From: Coptis chinensis | Taxonomy: Eukaryota; Streptophyta; Magnoliopsida; Ranunculales; Ranunculaceae | DNA: 64,000 nucleotides | Assembly (NCBI GenBank): GCA_015680905.1 | Contig: CM027377.1 | Span: 15,772,501 to 15,836,500, forward strand | Reading direction: 5' to 3' | Shown here: in pieces, positions 33,501 through 45,613 of the stretch | Position numbering within the stretch: the stretch's first letter is position 1 | Layout: each line of letters starts with the position of its first letter | Program-made: the position numbers and the translations under genes | Notes under the pieces: model-generated | Told to the model about the DNA's origin: nothing | Databases searched by the model: none | Seen by the model: only the letters and a program-made list of their open reading frames with translations

Positions 33501-36500
33501 GACCAATGAGAAGCAACCCAGAGGCCTTGTGTAATCTACACTTAGTGAGTGAAACCAAAGATAAATTATTGTGTATATACCTTTTACATTTTGTGCTTCT
33601 CATGCATCATGGGTTCACCATTCACGAATCAAAAAACATCGTACATTCCACTTCATTATGTTCAAGCTATACCTTGTGCTAATGGTTAATTTTCTACATG
33701 TCCCAGTTTTTTTGTAGTTGATACTATTTTTTACTATGGCATAAAAACATATCAAGAAATAAAAGATGTTTACCTTCGAAGAAGAAGAACCCGATTAGTT
33801 AGCCTTTGCCGAAAGAAACCTGAATCTAAGAAGCGACGGTGAGTTGCTCAAGAAATTGCTTCATTCTTCTTGTACGTACTTGAACAGCTTTACTTGTACT
33901 TGAAGTGGACAGAGCAAGCAACCTGAAACCAACGTCAAAATAAGTTATCATCTTCTTCCAAAACTATTTGTAAAAGGGAATATAAATAAGACATTCCACT
34001 CGTTAAGCAAAACTAAAAGAGATGCAAAAAAAATTGTATTATAAGGCAAACCCACAGTTTATTCAAAACATCTTAATCCAGTATCCCATTCTTAAAAGAA
34101 AAAGAGTGAGATGGTAACTCACATAAAAAAATAGAGGTTTCCCTGTGTTAGCAGTAATTAATCATATACCGAAAAGCTTTATAGATAAAAGATGAGAGTA
34201 CCTCTCCCCAAATATGTTGTCAAAGGCATTATCAAGGTGAAGCGATTGGGATGTCCACAAACACCTAGGCTTTGCCTAAGTGGAGATTCTTATCGATTTT
34301 TTAATTATTACTATCATTTCTATTGAATATAATAAGTTTTAGCAAGTCTCACTTCTCATTGTTTCAGGTTTAAACAAAACCTTAGAAATAATAATGTATA
34401 AGCCTATGAAAGAATCCGACAAAGTAAACTCTCATTATCAGATTTTTCAAGAATACCATAAGTTTAAACTCTAGTTATGGGGACAGATCGATTACAGAGA
34501 CATTAGAGTAAGATGGAATGACATTGGAGATTATATATAACTAAATGAAAAACGGGTATTTCAAATAACTGAAACTACATTAATTAAAATATTTGAAAAA
34601 TGGGCATTGAAGATTACCTTTAATTTAGAAATGGGTTTGGTAGTTGTTGTTCAACATAAGATGGTGATTATGATGGCAGTTGAAGAGATGGAGCCATGGA
34701 GGAGTGCTACCTTCATTTGAAACACCATCAATTCAAAACATCGATCAAATTCAATTCAAAAGTCAAGCAAGGAGACATAAAGATATAGAGAAGGGAGATT
34801 CGATGCCTTTCAACGGAGTAACATAAGAAACAAAGAACTAACATATAATTTTTTACTTCATTTACCGTAGGAGAATATGGGACAATAGAAGCTTATCAAA
34901 GGTGATAGACATAATAGCATACCTTTTTCAAGAATGTTTGACTTCAGATAACTCATGCATTTACGAGGGTTTAATATAATCTTTGTACTCTTTGAATGAG
35001 ATGGAAAGGATTTAATTTAATTAAATTATAAGTGAAGTGATTACCATTCAACCACATCCTAAAAATCAGTTTTCCTAAATTGTCATGTAAGATAAAGAAT
35101 GTTATCAACTCTTCTAGAAATTTGACCCTTAGATTGATAGACGACTTGTGATTGCATACCGACGGTGACAACCAAATTAAATTAAAGAAAGCAAATTCAT
35201 AATTCACACGAATGTCTCAAGTTGTCCTTAGCAACATTCTGAGAACTTGTCCTTACCATAAGTTGCACTCTGCACCCTCAAACACCCTAATAATTAACTA
35301 AAAGTAAACTTATTGAGAGTAAACTAACGTGACTTCCTACTATTACGAATAAGCTCCTCTACATGAATCACAAAATAAAAAGTTTTTAAAGAACAAACAA
35401 TGTCACCAAATTACAATATTATACAAAACAAATACCTAATGGTCGCTTGCTCTATGGTTCTTTGAATCCATTTCTCTCAGATTTGGTCCTTGCAACTCTT
35501 AGATATTTGTACAAAGCAAGCATACTGCATACATACTTAAATCTGAACAACATACCTTGATAACTACGATGTCGTAAGAACTACAAAAAGGAAACTAACA
35601 CCTTTACCTCTTGAGAAATACATTGAGAGATCACCACAACTTAACTTGTCCCGCACAAAAGAGAATGAAACCGAGCATCTAGTGTTTTGTTAGGAGTTCA
35701 TTTCAACCGATTTATTCTTCTTCTTTTTTTTTAGGGGGTTCCCGTTTGCTTAGTTGGGGGCACTTATCTCTTCAGATATGTTTTTCGGTGTATTTGCAAT
35801 TACACACTTGGCCCATCCCATCCCACTATATTATATTGTCCAATATATAATCTACATTACCAACCAAACTACCAAATAGTCAAAAAAAAAAAGAGGACAA
35901 ACCTTTCTCTTCTTCTCTTTGATTCTCGGCAAGAACTTAACTCTTTTTCCTGACGAAATTCCAGAATTGCAGAACGGACAGCTGTTCAAGTTTATGAAGA
36001 CTGTTACATTTAGAATTAGTAAAAGAGAAAATAATTAAAATGTCTATGGCATAAAGTGATCAAATAGCCTTGTCATCTGAAGAATCAAACCAGGTAAACA
36101 CCAAAACAGATAGGAAAATTTAATACCTGATAATTAAGTTTATTGTACTTTTCAGAGTACGGTGAGGCTAAAACAACGATGGCCCCAGTAGGATTTGAGG
36201 TGGGGAATCAATTAGCGTAGGGTTTGGATTTGAGATAACAAAGTTTTTCATTATGATGCTGCGGTCAAGTCCTATTTAACCCAAATGAAAAACACTGTTT
36301 TCTATAATCATTATCAAGTGTACCAATCCAATCGAGTTATAAGTGTGTGTGCTCAATAACTGTTTAAAACAGATGGATGAAGCAAAAGTAAAGAAGACCA
36401 ATAGAAGTAAAACTAACAAAGAAACTTCATTAGAACAAAACCTTAAAACAAAATTCTACTTATCGTAAGGATTTTTTTTAGCCTGAAAGATATCAAAGAA

Positions 36501-37844
36501 AACTCAAATTATAGGCTACCTAAAATAAATGGCAGGACAAACATGAAACCACCTTGAGAAATCAGCACAGTATCATGTTCATAACTTCCCAGGTAATAAT
36601 CCCTTCATCAACTTGAGCTGCAACAACATTGACTATTAAAATCTGATGCAATAAGTCTTAAAACTATGCAAATGATTCCCAACACATTAGTCACTCAGTA
36701 GCCACCGTTTTCATACAATCATGAATCACATACATACTTCCTAAAAGTCATTCGCCGAACAGATAAATAATATTTATATTAAGCCCTGGGATATAGATAA
36801 ATAATTCGATGGAGCTTATGATGCCAAATTGACAGTTTAATATAGCACGTAAAGCTCAATGCAAAACGGTATATAAAGCATATCGATCATCAAAGTACAA
36901 TGGTGCGGAGAGCAACAAATCATTAAATCCTTAGCAAGGTTCAAATTAATTGTCCCAAACAGGAGAGGTTCTCCTATACTTTATTAGGTTCTTAAACTAA
37001 CCAATTCCAAGTCCACGCAGAAGAACCAAATCTTAGTTTATAAGAAACGACTAACTTTTATTTAGTAAACAAAAAGGTCTGCACTGATCAAATGATTAAG
37101 TCGTAAAAGGAAGCTTACTATTATTCATGGAATAGAAACACGGTAACCTCATTATCTAAAAACTTCGGTCGGGTATTAATTTGGCCCGAACTAAGGAAAC
37201 CCTCAGATAATAGCACATCCTAAAAGGAACCGGTTCTAAATCATTTAAGCTCCTCTTGAAATCAACATTTGAAATTGTTACGCCATATCTCATTGACACC
37301 ACCCTATGTAAATTTAATGAAGGTCCACTATCATTAAATAACCTATAGAGAAAATTAATTTCTAATGCAAACAAACTTGTATAAAGGCAGGGTACGATGC
37401 AAGTCCTATTGTCCTAAACATTCAACTTTGTAAATCAGATTTCAGACCAACAATTCAACATAGTAAAACTTCAAGGTTATAAGTCTGTTTTATTTTGGCA
37501 ACGATCATAAATTAGGCACCACAATGTCAAAGAAGTGTTTTTACAGCTTCAACATTATTATTGTATTGGTTATGTGCTGGTCCTGAGTTTTTGGAGGAAG
37601 AGATTTTCCTGTAACTTATTTCTTATCTCTGTATATCTTCTTTCCCACCCTTTTTTAACCTTTCCCATTATTGTTTTGACCTTTCTTACCATACAATATA
37701 ATGTAATACGTTCATATAGATGTTATTGATAACAATATAGTGTAATGCATTTATATATGTACAATATAGACATTCTTTGTTTATTCAAGGTTTGACATCA
37801 AAGTGAATCGTGAATAGTGTGAGATCCTGGAGAAGACTACTCAC
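30551..37844. other. Helitron interior, low coding potential, a few local repeats
   Basis: No protein family recognised in over 7 kb. Local duplications: TCAGAGCTCGAGATGCTGC at 31018 and 31126, and TTTCCAAAAAGAGTTTA at about 31345 and 31394. On the minus strand several short islands are bounded by AG and GT splice-like signals, for example about 33776-33926 (acceptor TTTCAG, donor GTAAAC), which could be exons of captured genes whose proteins are too decayed to name. Confidence 0.3.
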
Positions 37845-38618
37845 CCATATTGAGGGTATGCAAACCCTTGTTGATAGTTGTAAGTGATCGGGTGGTGGTA
37901 ACTGGGGGCTTCCAATGTAAGGCCTCGAGCTTTGCTCACTTGCAAAGTAAGGGGTCATTGCCCTCAAATGCCCTAGGGGAAACAGCATAAACATAAAATT
38001 ATCGTGCCACCACGAATGCAAAAAAGCTATTGTACCTATACATTTTACACATACTTGTAAGGGTAGCAATTAAATGATAGAAAAAGAGAATTAGTTCTGA
38101 GATGACTCTCAAACACCTATCGTATACATTTTACACATAAATGACATTTTTGAGCCTTCCATTTAGTAATCATGAAATAATGAGGAAATAAGATTACCAT
38201 AAGGCGATGGAGGGCGAGGTCGTCCAAGTGAAGCCAAATTGCAATTCGCTCATCTCCCGTCAATAACAGGACTTGGGTCAAGACAGGCTCTCTTGGCAGC
38301 CGGGATCAAAGAGTCACCTAAATAAATAATTTTTTTTTAGCAAAATGAAGAATAATAAGTCAATCAATTGTTTAAAATAAAAAACAAAGGAATACGACAA
38401 AACCATAGCCTTTGGATCTTCTAGTTATCCTATCGGTAATGACAACAGCCCTCGAGGATCTCTTCGAATCGGTCAAAATAACAACACATGGTCTCGCCTG
38501 GTCTCCCCAAGCCAATCCCCAACAAAGACCTTGGTATAGGTTGTATCTCCAAAGGGGAATTGAAGAGATGAAAGCCATAACCGGAGTTCGATGGATTTGG
38601 AATCGATTGATAAGCCAT
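37845..38618 (-). pseudogene. Captured RRM RNA-binding protein gene, three exons, decayed
   Basis: Exon 1 starts MAYQSIPNPSNSGYGFH at ATG 38618 and, over two frames, continues GDTTYTKVFVG (RNP2) to the RNP1 motif RSKGYGFV. Exon 2 (38317-38199) keeps PAAKRACLDPSPVIDGR, a stop in place of Arg, then ANCNLASLGRPRPPSPYG. Exon 3 (about 37973-37845) keeps RPYIGSP and YNYQQGFAYPQYG. Intron edges are still visible (acceptor TTTATTTAG before 38317, donors GTAATC and GTGAGT). This order matches plant single-RRM proteins of the ARP1 or RBM24/38-like group, whose normal role is binding mRNA. Frameshifts (an extra C near 38560, several indels near 38500) and the stop make it a pseudogene. It sits just inside the 5' end of the minus-strand Helitron, in its orientation, as expected of gene capture. 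Confidence 0.8.
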
Positions 38619-39046
38619 GAAACGAAAACAAAACAAAAGCAATAGCAAAACTTACCATATTAATAAAGGAAGAGACTTTTTTTTCTTCGAGAGTTTTTTT
38701 TGAGAGACTTTGGAGTGTTTGATGAAGGTTGGGTTTTGTTTTATTGTTGATTGCTATTCTTCTGTGAGATCGATTAAAACAAAAAGTGAAAGCTAAGATA
38801 CATACCTGAGATATTTGGGTTTTGGTATTGGAAGAGATACAATCTAATCTAATTGAGAAGGGAGACGGAGTGTTTTAAAATGAAAATGAAACGAAGGTTT
38901 AGTGGGTTTTGCTAATACACTTTCTTACTTAGTTGTCTAGATTTTTCGTAACAACCCTGGGTACTTAATCCCCCTGGCTACTTAAGATTTGCTGACGTGG
39001 ACAGCCTCAGAGAGCTTGAAAAGGGACTGCTATTATATAATGTAGA

Positions 39047-40710
39047 CTGAATGTGAGAGGAACTCAAGGTGACTGAGCAACCACTAAAAACTCAACTCAG
39101 GAGGGGGCGAAAAAATGAAATTTCAGTTTTTTCTTTTTTATATTATGAAGAACTCAAAAACTTGTAGCAAGATTTTGTACCTTTCTCAAAAATTGGTAGG
39201 CTTGGGCCATTGATTCTATATCACCTCTCTTTGAACCTTCTATGCTTAGGAGAGTCTATGAAAATTATGTTGGCTGCGTGAAAAAAAAATATTCATCACT
39301 GTCATCGAATGGGGAGAGAATCTAAAACGCCAAACCCTTCGTTTTTTTTCCTTTGAATAAATAGGGGTGGGTAATTGGAGTTAAACATAGGGGTTCAAAG
39401 AAGACGAAAGGGAAGAGATGGAGTAAACCCAAAAGATAGTTTCGGTGGGATTTATTGTTTTGTTCGCCCGGTGATCGAAACTATGAAAGTTTTATTTCCG
39501 CTTTAGTCATATAAAGAAGGGTCTTGTACCCGTTCTTTCTCTTTTCAAGTATTAAAGGCTTATTCTTTCAATTATAAGAAAATGTAATAGGCTCAATTAT
39601 AAGAAAATGTAATAGGCTACGTTTTTCATTTCCAACTTCAAAAGCTGACTTACATAAAAAAAAAAAAAGTCTTTCTATATTGGATGTTAATAAGCACGAG
39701 AAAAAGTCAGTGCTAAGTCTATGATCAATTTCCTTTGAGGCATTGATATATATATATTAATAAAACAGGGAATATAAAGGGATGAGATCATATACCTGTT
39801 TTGTGATCATTGGAGATAAAAGCAACAAAGAGGTCAAACCCATCATTTTTGACACACCAATTTCACTTAGCTTCTTGCAAAGCATGTATACATTCTCCTC
39901 ATCAGTATAACAAACCAAACCCAGCATTCAAAAATACAACAACAACAACAACAACGCGACAACAAACGCATGCAAAAAGAAAGAAGGCTTACCAAAGAAG
40001 GGGTGCGATCGAAGTCCGAGATGTTCAAAGGAGACGGGTGGTGATGGTGGAAACTCAAGCTTTGAAGTAGCCATGTTTACTTCTTGGCATTATGGAGTTA
40101 TAAATTGTGCTTCTTGTTATATTGGAAGAAAATGGTCAAGGAGTTAAGGTGAAAAATAGTGTATTACAGGATCTGAAAACTTTGATGGATTAGGTACCTA
40201 ATGGAGCTCATTCTCGACCTTTTCATAACCAATCTTCACAAAGGTAGATTAAGAATTTAGAGAAGGTCTCTGAAAATAATGATAGTCATTGATTAGATGA
40301 TTAGATGGGAGACTTGAAAAATGGAGTGATCGCTTGCGGGGGAGGGAGAATAACGCTTTTTAGGGTTCTAAAAATCTTTCGTGGCTCGAGACGTTTATAG
40401 AATGTTATTGGGGATTTGATGTTTTGGTGTTTCAGGAGCAAGCGTTTGCAGATATGGGATAAAGAAGGTATGTGAATTACGGTCAATCTATTTGATCAGT
40501 CCGGTCCTTTTGATGTCATTCTTTCGGTGTTTTAAAACGAAACAAAGATTCGGTGGGTTTTGCAGACTTTTTAAGTTGTTCGCTAGTTTTTTCTCCGTTT
40601 TTTTCTTAATCCATCCTGATTTCTCGTGAGTAAATAGGGTACTTAAAATTTGCCTACGTGGACACCCTTAGAGAGCAGGAAAAGGGACTGCTATTATATA
40701 TATATAAAGA
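39047..40710 (-). mobile_element. Second family B Helitron 5' end, partial copy
   Basis: A clean 5' terminus on the minus strand at 40710: TCTTTATATATATATAATAG then CAGTCCCTTTTCC, preceded by A (T at 40711 on plus). The next 170 bp are homologous to the 5' region at 38880-39046. No separate 3' hairpin plus CTAG was seen near 39050, so this may be a truncated copy joined to, or the true outer 5' end of, the element that ends at 28520. Confidence 0.55.
39795..40074 (-). pseudogene. Candidate captured exons of an unknown gene
   Basis: On the minus strand ATG 40074 opens MATSKLEFPPSPPVSFEHLG and runs 27 codons to a GTAAGC donor-like site at about 39992. A second open stretch at about 39910-39796 (YTDEENVYMLCKKLSEIG, then VSKMMGLTSLLLLSP) ends at CAG followed by GTATATG. 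The two would sit as successive exons of one gene carried by the Helitron. I do not recognise the family. Confidence 0.25.
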
Positions 40711-42437
40711 TATGGAGTGCGACTTTAATTCCGTTGAATTTTATATATTTTTCTTTGTGTCTACAACAAGTTTATATGCAATAATAGACATTGAAAGAAA
40801 GATACTTGCAACTTGCAAGACAGATGATACTTCCTGGAATATATAAATTTCAGCATTGAATTGAAGGACATAAAATATATGTGAAATATAAGCTCTCGTA
40901 TGTGTACGAGCGAGTTCATGGTTGTTACAAGATATGAAAAACAGAAACAAAAACACCTTCTTAAGTGAACTTAATTTCTGTATATGTTTAAGTTGATTTC
41001 AGTATTAGTTAGTCCATATCATGCCATTTGGAAAAAATTTGTAACAGTCTGGACTCTAGACTATGGATAATGGATGTGCAATTAATTGGCCGGGTAGGAG
41101 ACACACTATAAGTGAGATAGATCCTTTCATTTTCAGTCGCTATTAAATAGATAGTGTCAATCGTGCACTTAGAAATTTGCTGAAACGTTTTTAGGAAGTT
41201 TTAGACTTTAGTGGCTGATTGGGACATTGGGTATACACTGAAGAATATCCATTGCAAAATAAAAATTGGGATAACCATTACAAATAGTTATTTAGAAATT
41301 CTATCGAAAAGAAAATGAGTTATTTAGAAATATATATATAATATATATAAATGAAATACGTAAATTTTTAACAAATAAGTATACAAGGTAACAAGGCTTA
41401 CTCAGGAGGAGACAACAAGCTTCCACTGCTGCAGCAGGAGCTGAATGCTATTAATTAGAATATTAGATATGGACTTGATGGCCTTATATAGGCATCAGGA
41501 GCATGAGAGTTTACTCTAACTCTTTTCTTCACTTCTTGCACCTGACATCACCAACAAAAGGACGCCAATACCACGGTATCTTTGGAACATGGTTTACTCC
41601 GATTCAAGTAACCTTCAAGTAATAAATGTTCCTCTTGTTTTTATCCAGTAGTTCAACCATTTTTTTCTTTCGATAAACATCCAGTTCAGTAGTTCACCCA
41701 TTTTTTTAGAGAGAGTAAGCGATCGAGTAACTATGGCAGCAGATTATCTGGCTGCTCAACGTAAATCTATTGGTTAAAGTGCACCACCCATTCAAGCAGC
41801 CTCAGCTCAAATCTCATTAGGACCCTAGGTTATTTGCAGTGATGGACCCATGATATTTCTCAAGGGTATTCAAAAATTCTAATCATCCATAAATTATTTT
41901 GCAAATTAAAATCAATTTAACCGGCAAAGCGGTTGCAATTCTCAAGAAAAATTAATTAGTTCTATTTATTTGTTAACAGTTTAATCCACCTTTTGAAAAT
42001 ATTGATAAGTTTGTTTGATTTTCACATTTTTAATAGATTTTGATTAACAAAAGCTTCAGAAAAATTGAAATTTTTACTAGGGGAGCTGAAGTTTATGCTG
42101 GCAGTGCATCGTTGGTGAAACGAGTATACTTCTTGGCAAATCACTAAAAATAAATATTTTGTATTTGTATGTATACTTCTTAGCAAATATCTAGCTTATG
42201 TTGGATCGGAATATCAATTTTAATTAATTTAAGTTGTCCGATGTTTTGGACAAATACCATGATTTTGACTTTGAATGTATAAACAAATGTGTGATTGGGT
42301 ACTTAATTAACTATCCAAGTACAGACTTACAATACTATAGACCTACAGTTGCTACAGAAGTTGGAGAGCTAGTGAGGAGAGAGATAATATGATATCAAAT
42401 CTTGAAGCATAGCGTATTGATGTAATATATCTAGCTA
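40711..42437. other. Intergenic or degenerate repeat sequence, nothing recognised
   Basis: AT-rich, including a TATA-repeat stretch near 41330-41355. No frame beyond about 60 codons resembles a protein family. No RNA gene was recognised. Confidence 0.4.
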
Positions 42438-43579
42438 TCTATAATACAAAACAGTTTAGTTTTTAAGCAAAAAACAGCTCAGGTTTTAAGCAAAATTATA
42501 AAGGCTTAAGTGATGGTTCTGATTTTCTCGGGATCCGTGCTAATGTTTGAAGAGTCCTATTTACCTAATACTAAAGAGTCTGCTTAAAAGTTTAAGTGGT
42601 GGCCCTAATTTTCTCGAGATCCGTGTTAATGCTTGAAGAGTCCTATTTACCTAATATTAAAGAGTCTACTTAAAAAGTCTTATTTATCTAATACTCTAAA
42701 ATAGACAAAAACTTCAAAATCTATTTATCTAATACTAAAGTGTCTGCTTGAAGAGTCTTATTTACCTAATACTCTAAAATAGACAAAAACCTCCAAAACA
42801 TACTAAACCTCCAAAACCCATTTTCTTCACGCAAACTCCCATTTTCTTCACGCAAGCAAGTGTAGTTATTTTACATATTAAATTATATAATTATTTCATT
42901 GTTTAAATACCCCTATAGCTTCTCCTACCGTTTGAGAAACGTGTATAAATTGAGTTATAAGGGCTTAAGTAGTGGTCCTGATTTTCTCGGGATCTGTGTT
43001 AATGCTTGAAGAGTCCTATTTACCTAATACTAAAGAGTATGCTTAAAGAGTCATATTTACCTAATACTCTAAAATAAACAAAAACCTCCAAAATTTGTTT
43101 ATCTAATACTAAAGTGTCTGCTTGAAGAGTTCTATTTACCTAATACTCTAAAATAGACAAAAACCTCCAAAACATACTAAACCTCCAAAACCCCAACTAA
43201 AAACCTCCAAAACCCCTTTTCTTCACGTAAACAGGTGTAGTTATTTCACATATTAAATTATATAATTGTTTCATTATTTAAATACCCCTATAGCTTCTCC
43301 TACCATTTGATAAACGTGTATAAATTGAATATGGATTACACAATGAATGAACAGTTCAAGTTGTCTACGTACACTCCGCTTCTGGATGAACAAATTGTTC
43401 TCAAAACATATACTCGGCTGAGATGATTTTCTAAGGCATATTCAATTAAAGATATCACAATGACACTAACAAGTTCAATTTAAATATCAAAGAAAAAAAA
43501 TGGTAATTCTACTGTAAAAGTTAAATTTACGTGTATTCATTTAATTATGACTCGAGTGGCGCCACGGGTTAAATTCTAG
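42438..43579 (+). mobile_element. Helitron, family C, copy 1
   Basis: Starts TCTATAATACAAAACAG after an A and ends CACGGGTTAAATTCTAG, with a GTGGCGCCAC palindrome about 15 bp before CTAG. The interior has tandemly repeated motifs such as GAGTCCTATTTACCTAATAC and AAAATAGACAAAAACCTCC. Length 1142 bp, non-coding. Confidence 0.8.
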
Positions 43580-44203
43580 TCTATAATACAAAACAACTCA
43601 GTTTTTAAGCAAAGTTATAAGGGCTTAAGTGGTAGTCTTGATTTTCTCGGGATCTGTGCTAATGCATGAAGAGTCCTATTTACCTAATATTAAAGAGTCT
43701 GCTTGAAAAGTCTTATTTACCTAATACTCTAAAATAGACAAAAACCTCCAAAACCTATTTACCTAATACTAAAGTGTTTGCTTGAAGAGTCTTATTTACC
43801 TAATACTCTAAAATAGACAAAAACCTCCAAAACCCCTTTTCTTCACGCAAACAGGTGTAGTTATTTCACATATTAAATTATATAATTGTTTCATTATTTA
43901 AATACCCCTATAGCTTCTCCTACCGTTTGAGAAACGTGTATAAATTGAATATGGATTACACAAGGAATGGACAGTTCAAGTTGTCTACATACACTCTGCT
44001 TTTGGATAAACAAATTGTTCTCAATACATATACTCGGCTAAGATGATTTTCTAAGACAGATTCAGTTAAGGGTATCACAATGACACTAACAAGTTCAATT
44101 TAAATGTCAAAGAAAAAAAAATGGTAATTCTACTGTAAAAGTTTAATTTACGTGTATTCATTTAATTATGACTCGAGTGGCGTAGCCACGGGTTAAATTC
44201 TAG
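43580..44203 (+). mobile_element. Helitron, family C, copy 2
   Basis: Follows copy 1 with no gap: CTAG then TCTATAATACAAAAC. It ends with the hairpin GTGGCGTAGCCAC and GGGTTAAATTCTAG. At 624 bp it is a shortened relative of copy 1 with fewer internal repeat units, and the two share the last 370 bp almost unchanged. Confidence 0.85.
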
Positions 44204-44453
44204 TCTATAATACAAAGCAGCTCAGTTTTTAAGCAGAGTTATAAGGGCTTATTAAATGGTGGTCCTGATTTCCTCGGGATTTGTGCTAATACTTTGAGAG
44301 TCCAATTAAGTTTTCTAATTAGGTTTAGTCATTCACTCTTTTTAAAACACTACCAATTCTAACGGCAAAGAGTCCTGCACAACTAAAACCAGGCAAAGAT
44401 GGTAATCACTTGGAATACGACCTTGGAAATCATTCTGCCTATCCAAAATACGT

Positions 44454-45009
44454 TTCCTCACCATTTGTAAGTTATTTAATCTTTATCGAACGTGCTCTTA
44501 TATAGTATCTTCTCATTCTATTATCCTTAAGATATCAGTTACGTTCATATATTTTTTTTTTCTTTTTGGGTCATGTTGTAAGCAAGGAAAAATCAGTCTC
44601 CCTTTGCTCAGTCCGCTACCTTCCGCCATTCAAGATTTATATGTTGGAAACAATGCAAAGGCCAGATCATTTAGAGAACACACTCGAGGATATAATTTAG
44701 CTAATGTGTTCACCAGTCTCGGTTCCAAAACTTCCTCACCATTTGTAAGTTATTTAATCTTTATCGAACGTGCTCTTATATAGTATCTTCTCATTCTATT
44801 ATCCTTATAATATCAGTTACGTTCATATATCTTCTTTTTTTTCTTTTTGGGTCATGTTGTAAGCAAGGAAAAATCAGTCTCCCTTTGCCCAGTCTGCTAC
44901 CTTCCACCATTCAAGATTTATATGTTGGAAACGATGCAAAGGCCAGATCATTTAGAGAACACACTCGAGGATATAATTTAGCTAATGCGTTCACCAGTCT
45001 CGGTTCCAA
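44454..45009 (+). repeat. 278-bp tandem duplication
   Basis: Two copies (44454-44731 and 44732-about 45009) each begin TTCCTCACCATTTGTAAG and end CTCGGTTCCAAA. They differ at a handful of positions and by a short T-run indel. The duplication includes the start of the replicase-helicase fragment, so the coding remnant is itself repeated. Confidence 0.85.
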
Positions 45010-45088
45010 AGCAAATGATAGATTTTTCAGTGGGAGTAGAAAGGCATTATTACTGAATGTTTCTATTGATCTGTCTGCAGTTTTCTAA
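44568..45088 (+). pseudogene. Helitron replicase-helicase N-terminal domain fragment, duplicated
   Basis: In both repeat copies a frame reads GSCCKQGKISLPL, then IQDLYVGNxAKARSFREHTR and GYNLANxFTSLGSK (copy 1 from 44568, copy 2 from 44849). This is the conserved CCxxGKxxLPxL ... SKxFRxxIRxYNxxxxFTSxG stretch at the start of the Helitron_like_N domain of plant Rep-helicase proteins. Copy 2 runs on to a TAA at 45086-45088. The rolling-circle HUH nuclease and Pif1-type helicase parts are absent. Family knowledge: the full protein nicks and unwinds DNA for rolling-circle transposition. This piece cannot do so. Confidence 0.72.
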
Positions 45089-45364
45089 ACAAAATGTATG
45101 TAGGATTTAATGCAGCAACAAATCGACTGTTGAAAGTCACAGAATACTAGCGTGGAGCTTCAGTAATGACATTGATATATGATATATGATATATTTTTCA
45201 CCAGTCAAGATATATGAAATGACATTGATACCCTTTTACTTTCATATTTATTTATTTTCTTCTTATTATTCTGTGGGCCCCACAAAACTAAAAAAACAAA
45301 TAAAAAATAGTTCTCAATTTATTTTAATAAGTGAATAAAAAAAATTTAATGAAGTGGGGACTTA

Positions 45365-45613
45365 GGCTGAGTCCAATGGCTCCCTATCCCCTTAAAAGTA
45401 GAGCTAAAGTCAACAGATTTTACTCTCTATCATTAATTCCCTCTGTATATATACAAAGGATTTTACTCTCTATCCTTATTCCCCTGATAGAGAGTAAAAT
45501 AAGGATAGAGAGTAAAATCCTTTGTATATATACAGAGGGAATTAATGATAGAGCGTAAAATCTGTTGACTTTAGCTCTACTTTTAAGGGGATAGGGAGCC
45601 ATTGGACTCAGCC
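45365..45613. mobile_element. Palindromic MITE, probably Harbinger/Tourist type
   Basis: A 249-bp element whose two arms of about 118 bp are inverted copies with one mismatch seen by eye, separated by a short loop near 45484-45500. Ends are GGCTGAGTCCAATGGCTCC and its complement, flanked by TTA on both sides (45362-45364, 45614-45616). A 3-bp TTA target duplication is characteristic of PIF/Harbinger MITEs. The near identity of the arms suggests recent formation. Open frames on both strands here simply mirror each other. Confidence 0.82.

Larger units (their letters stand above)
28520..39046 (-). mobile_element. Helitron, family B, minus strand, with captured gene sequence
   Basis: On the minus strand the 3' end is unmistakable: a perfect hairpin (ACCCGTTCAATGAACGGGT, 28530-28548) followed by TTCGAAAACTAG, ending at 28520 before a T. 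The family's 5' end, with ATAATAGCAGTCCCTTTTC and the CCACGTCAGC segment, lies near 39046 and again near 40710; the nearer one is taken as the partner. At 10.5 kb it would be a large Helitron. It contains a decayed RRM gene (37845-38618) and an open dsRBD-like frame (30161-30550). Assignment of both ends to one element is inference. Confidence 0.6.
44204..45100 (+). mobile_element. Helitron, family C, copy 3, with replicase-helicase remnant; 3' end not found
   Basis: Starts TCTATAATACAAAGCAG directly after the CTAG of copy 2. After about 90 bp shared with the other copies, it departs into sequence carrying Helitron protein remnants. No hairpin plus CTAG was found to its right, so the given end is only the end of recognisable content. 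This copy shows that family C derives from a Rep-helicase Helitron. Confidence 0.6.

Noticed and set aside
37156..37374. A 72-codon minus-strand frame as a continuation of the captured RRM gene
   Set aside because: The peptide (NFLYRLFNDSGPSLN) does not fit the C-terminal part of that family, and no splice link was seen.
41320..41355. TATA-repeat stretch as a promoter
   Set aside because: A simple AT microsatellite with no downstream gene.
44467..44586. An intron (GTAAGT to AAG) in the Rep-helicase fragment
   Set aside because: The family motif SCCKQGK reads straight through the supposed acceptor, so that splice assignment is wrong.
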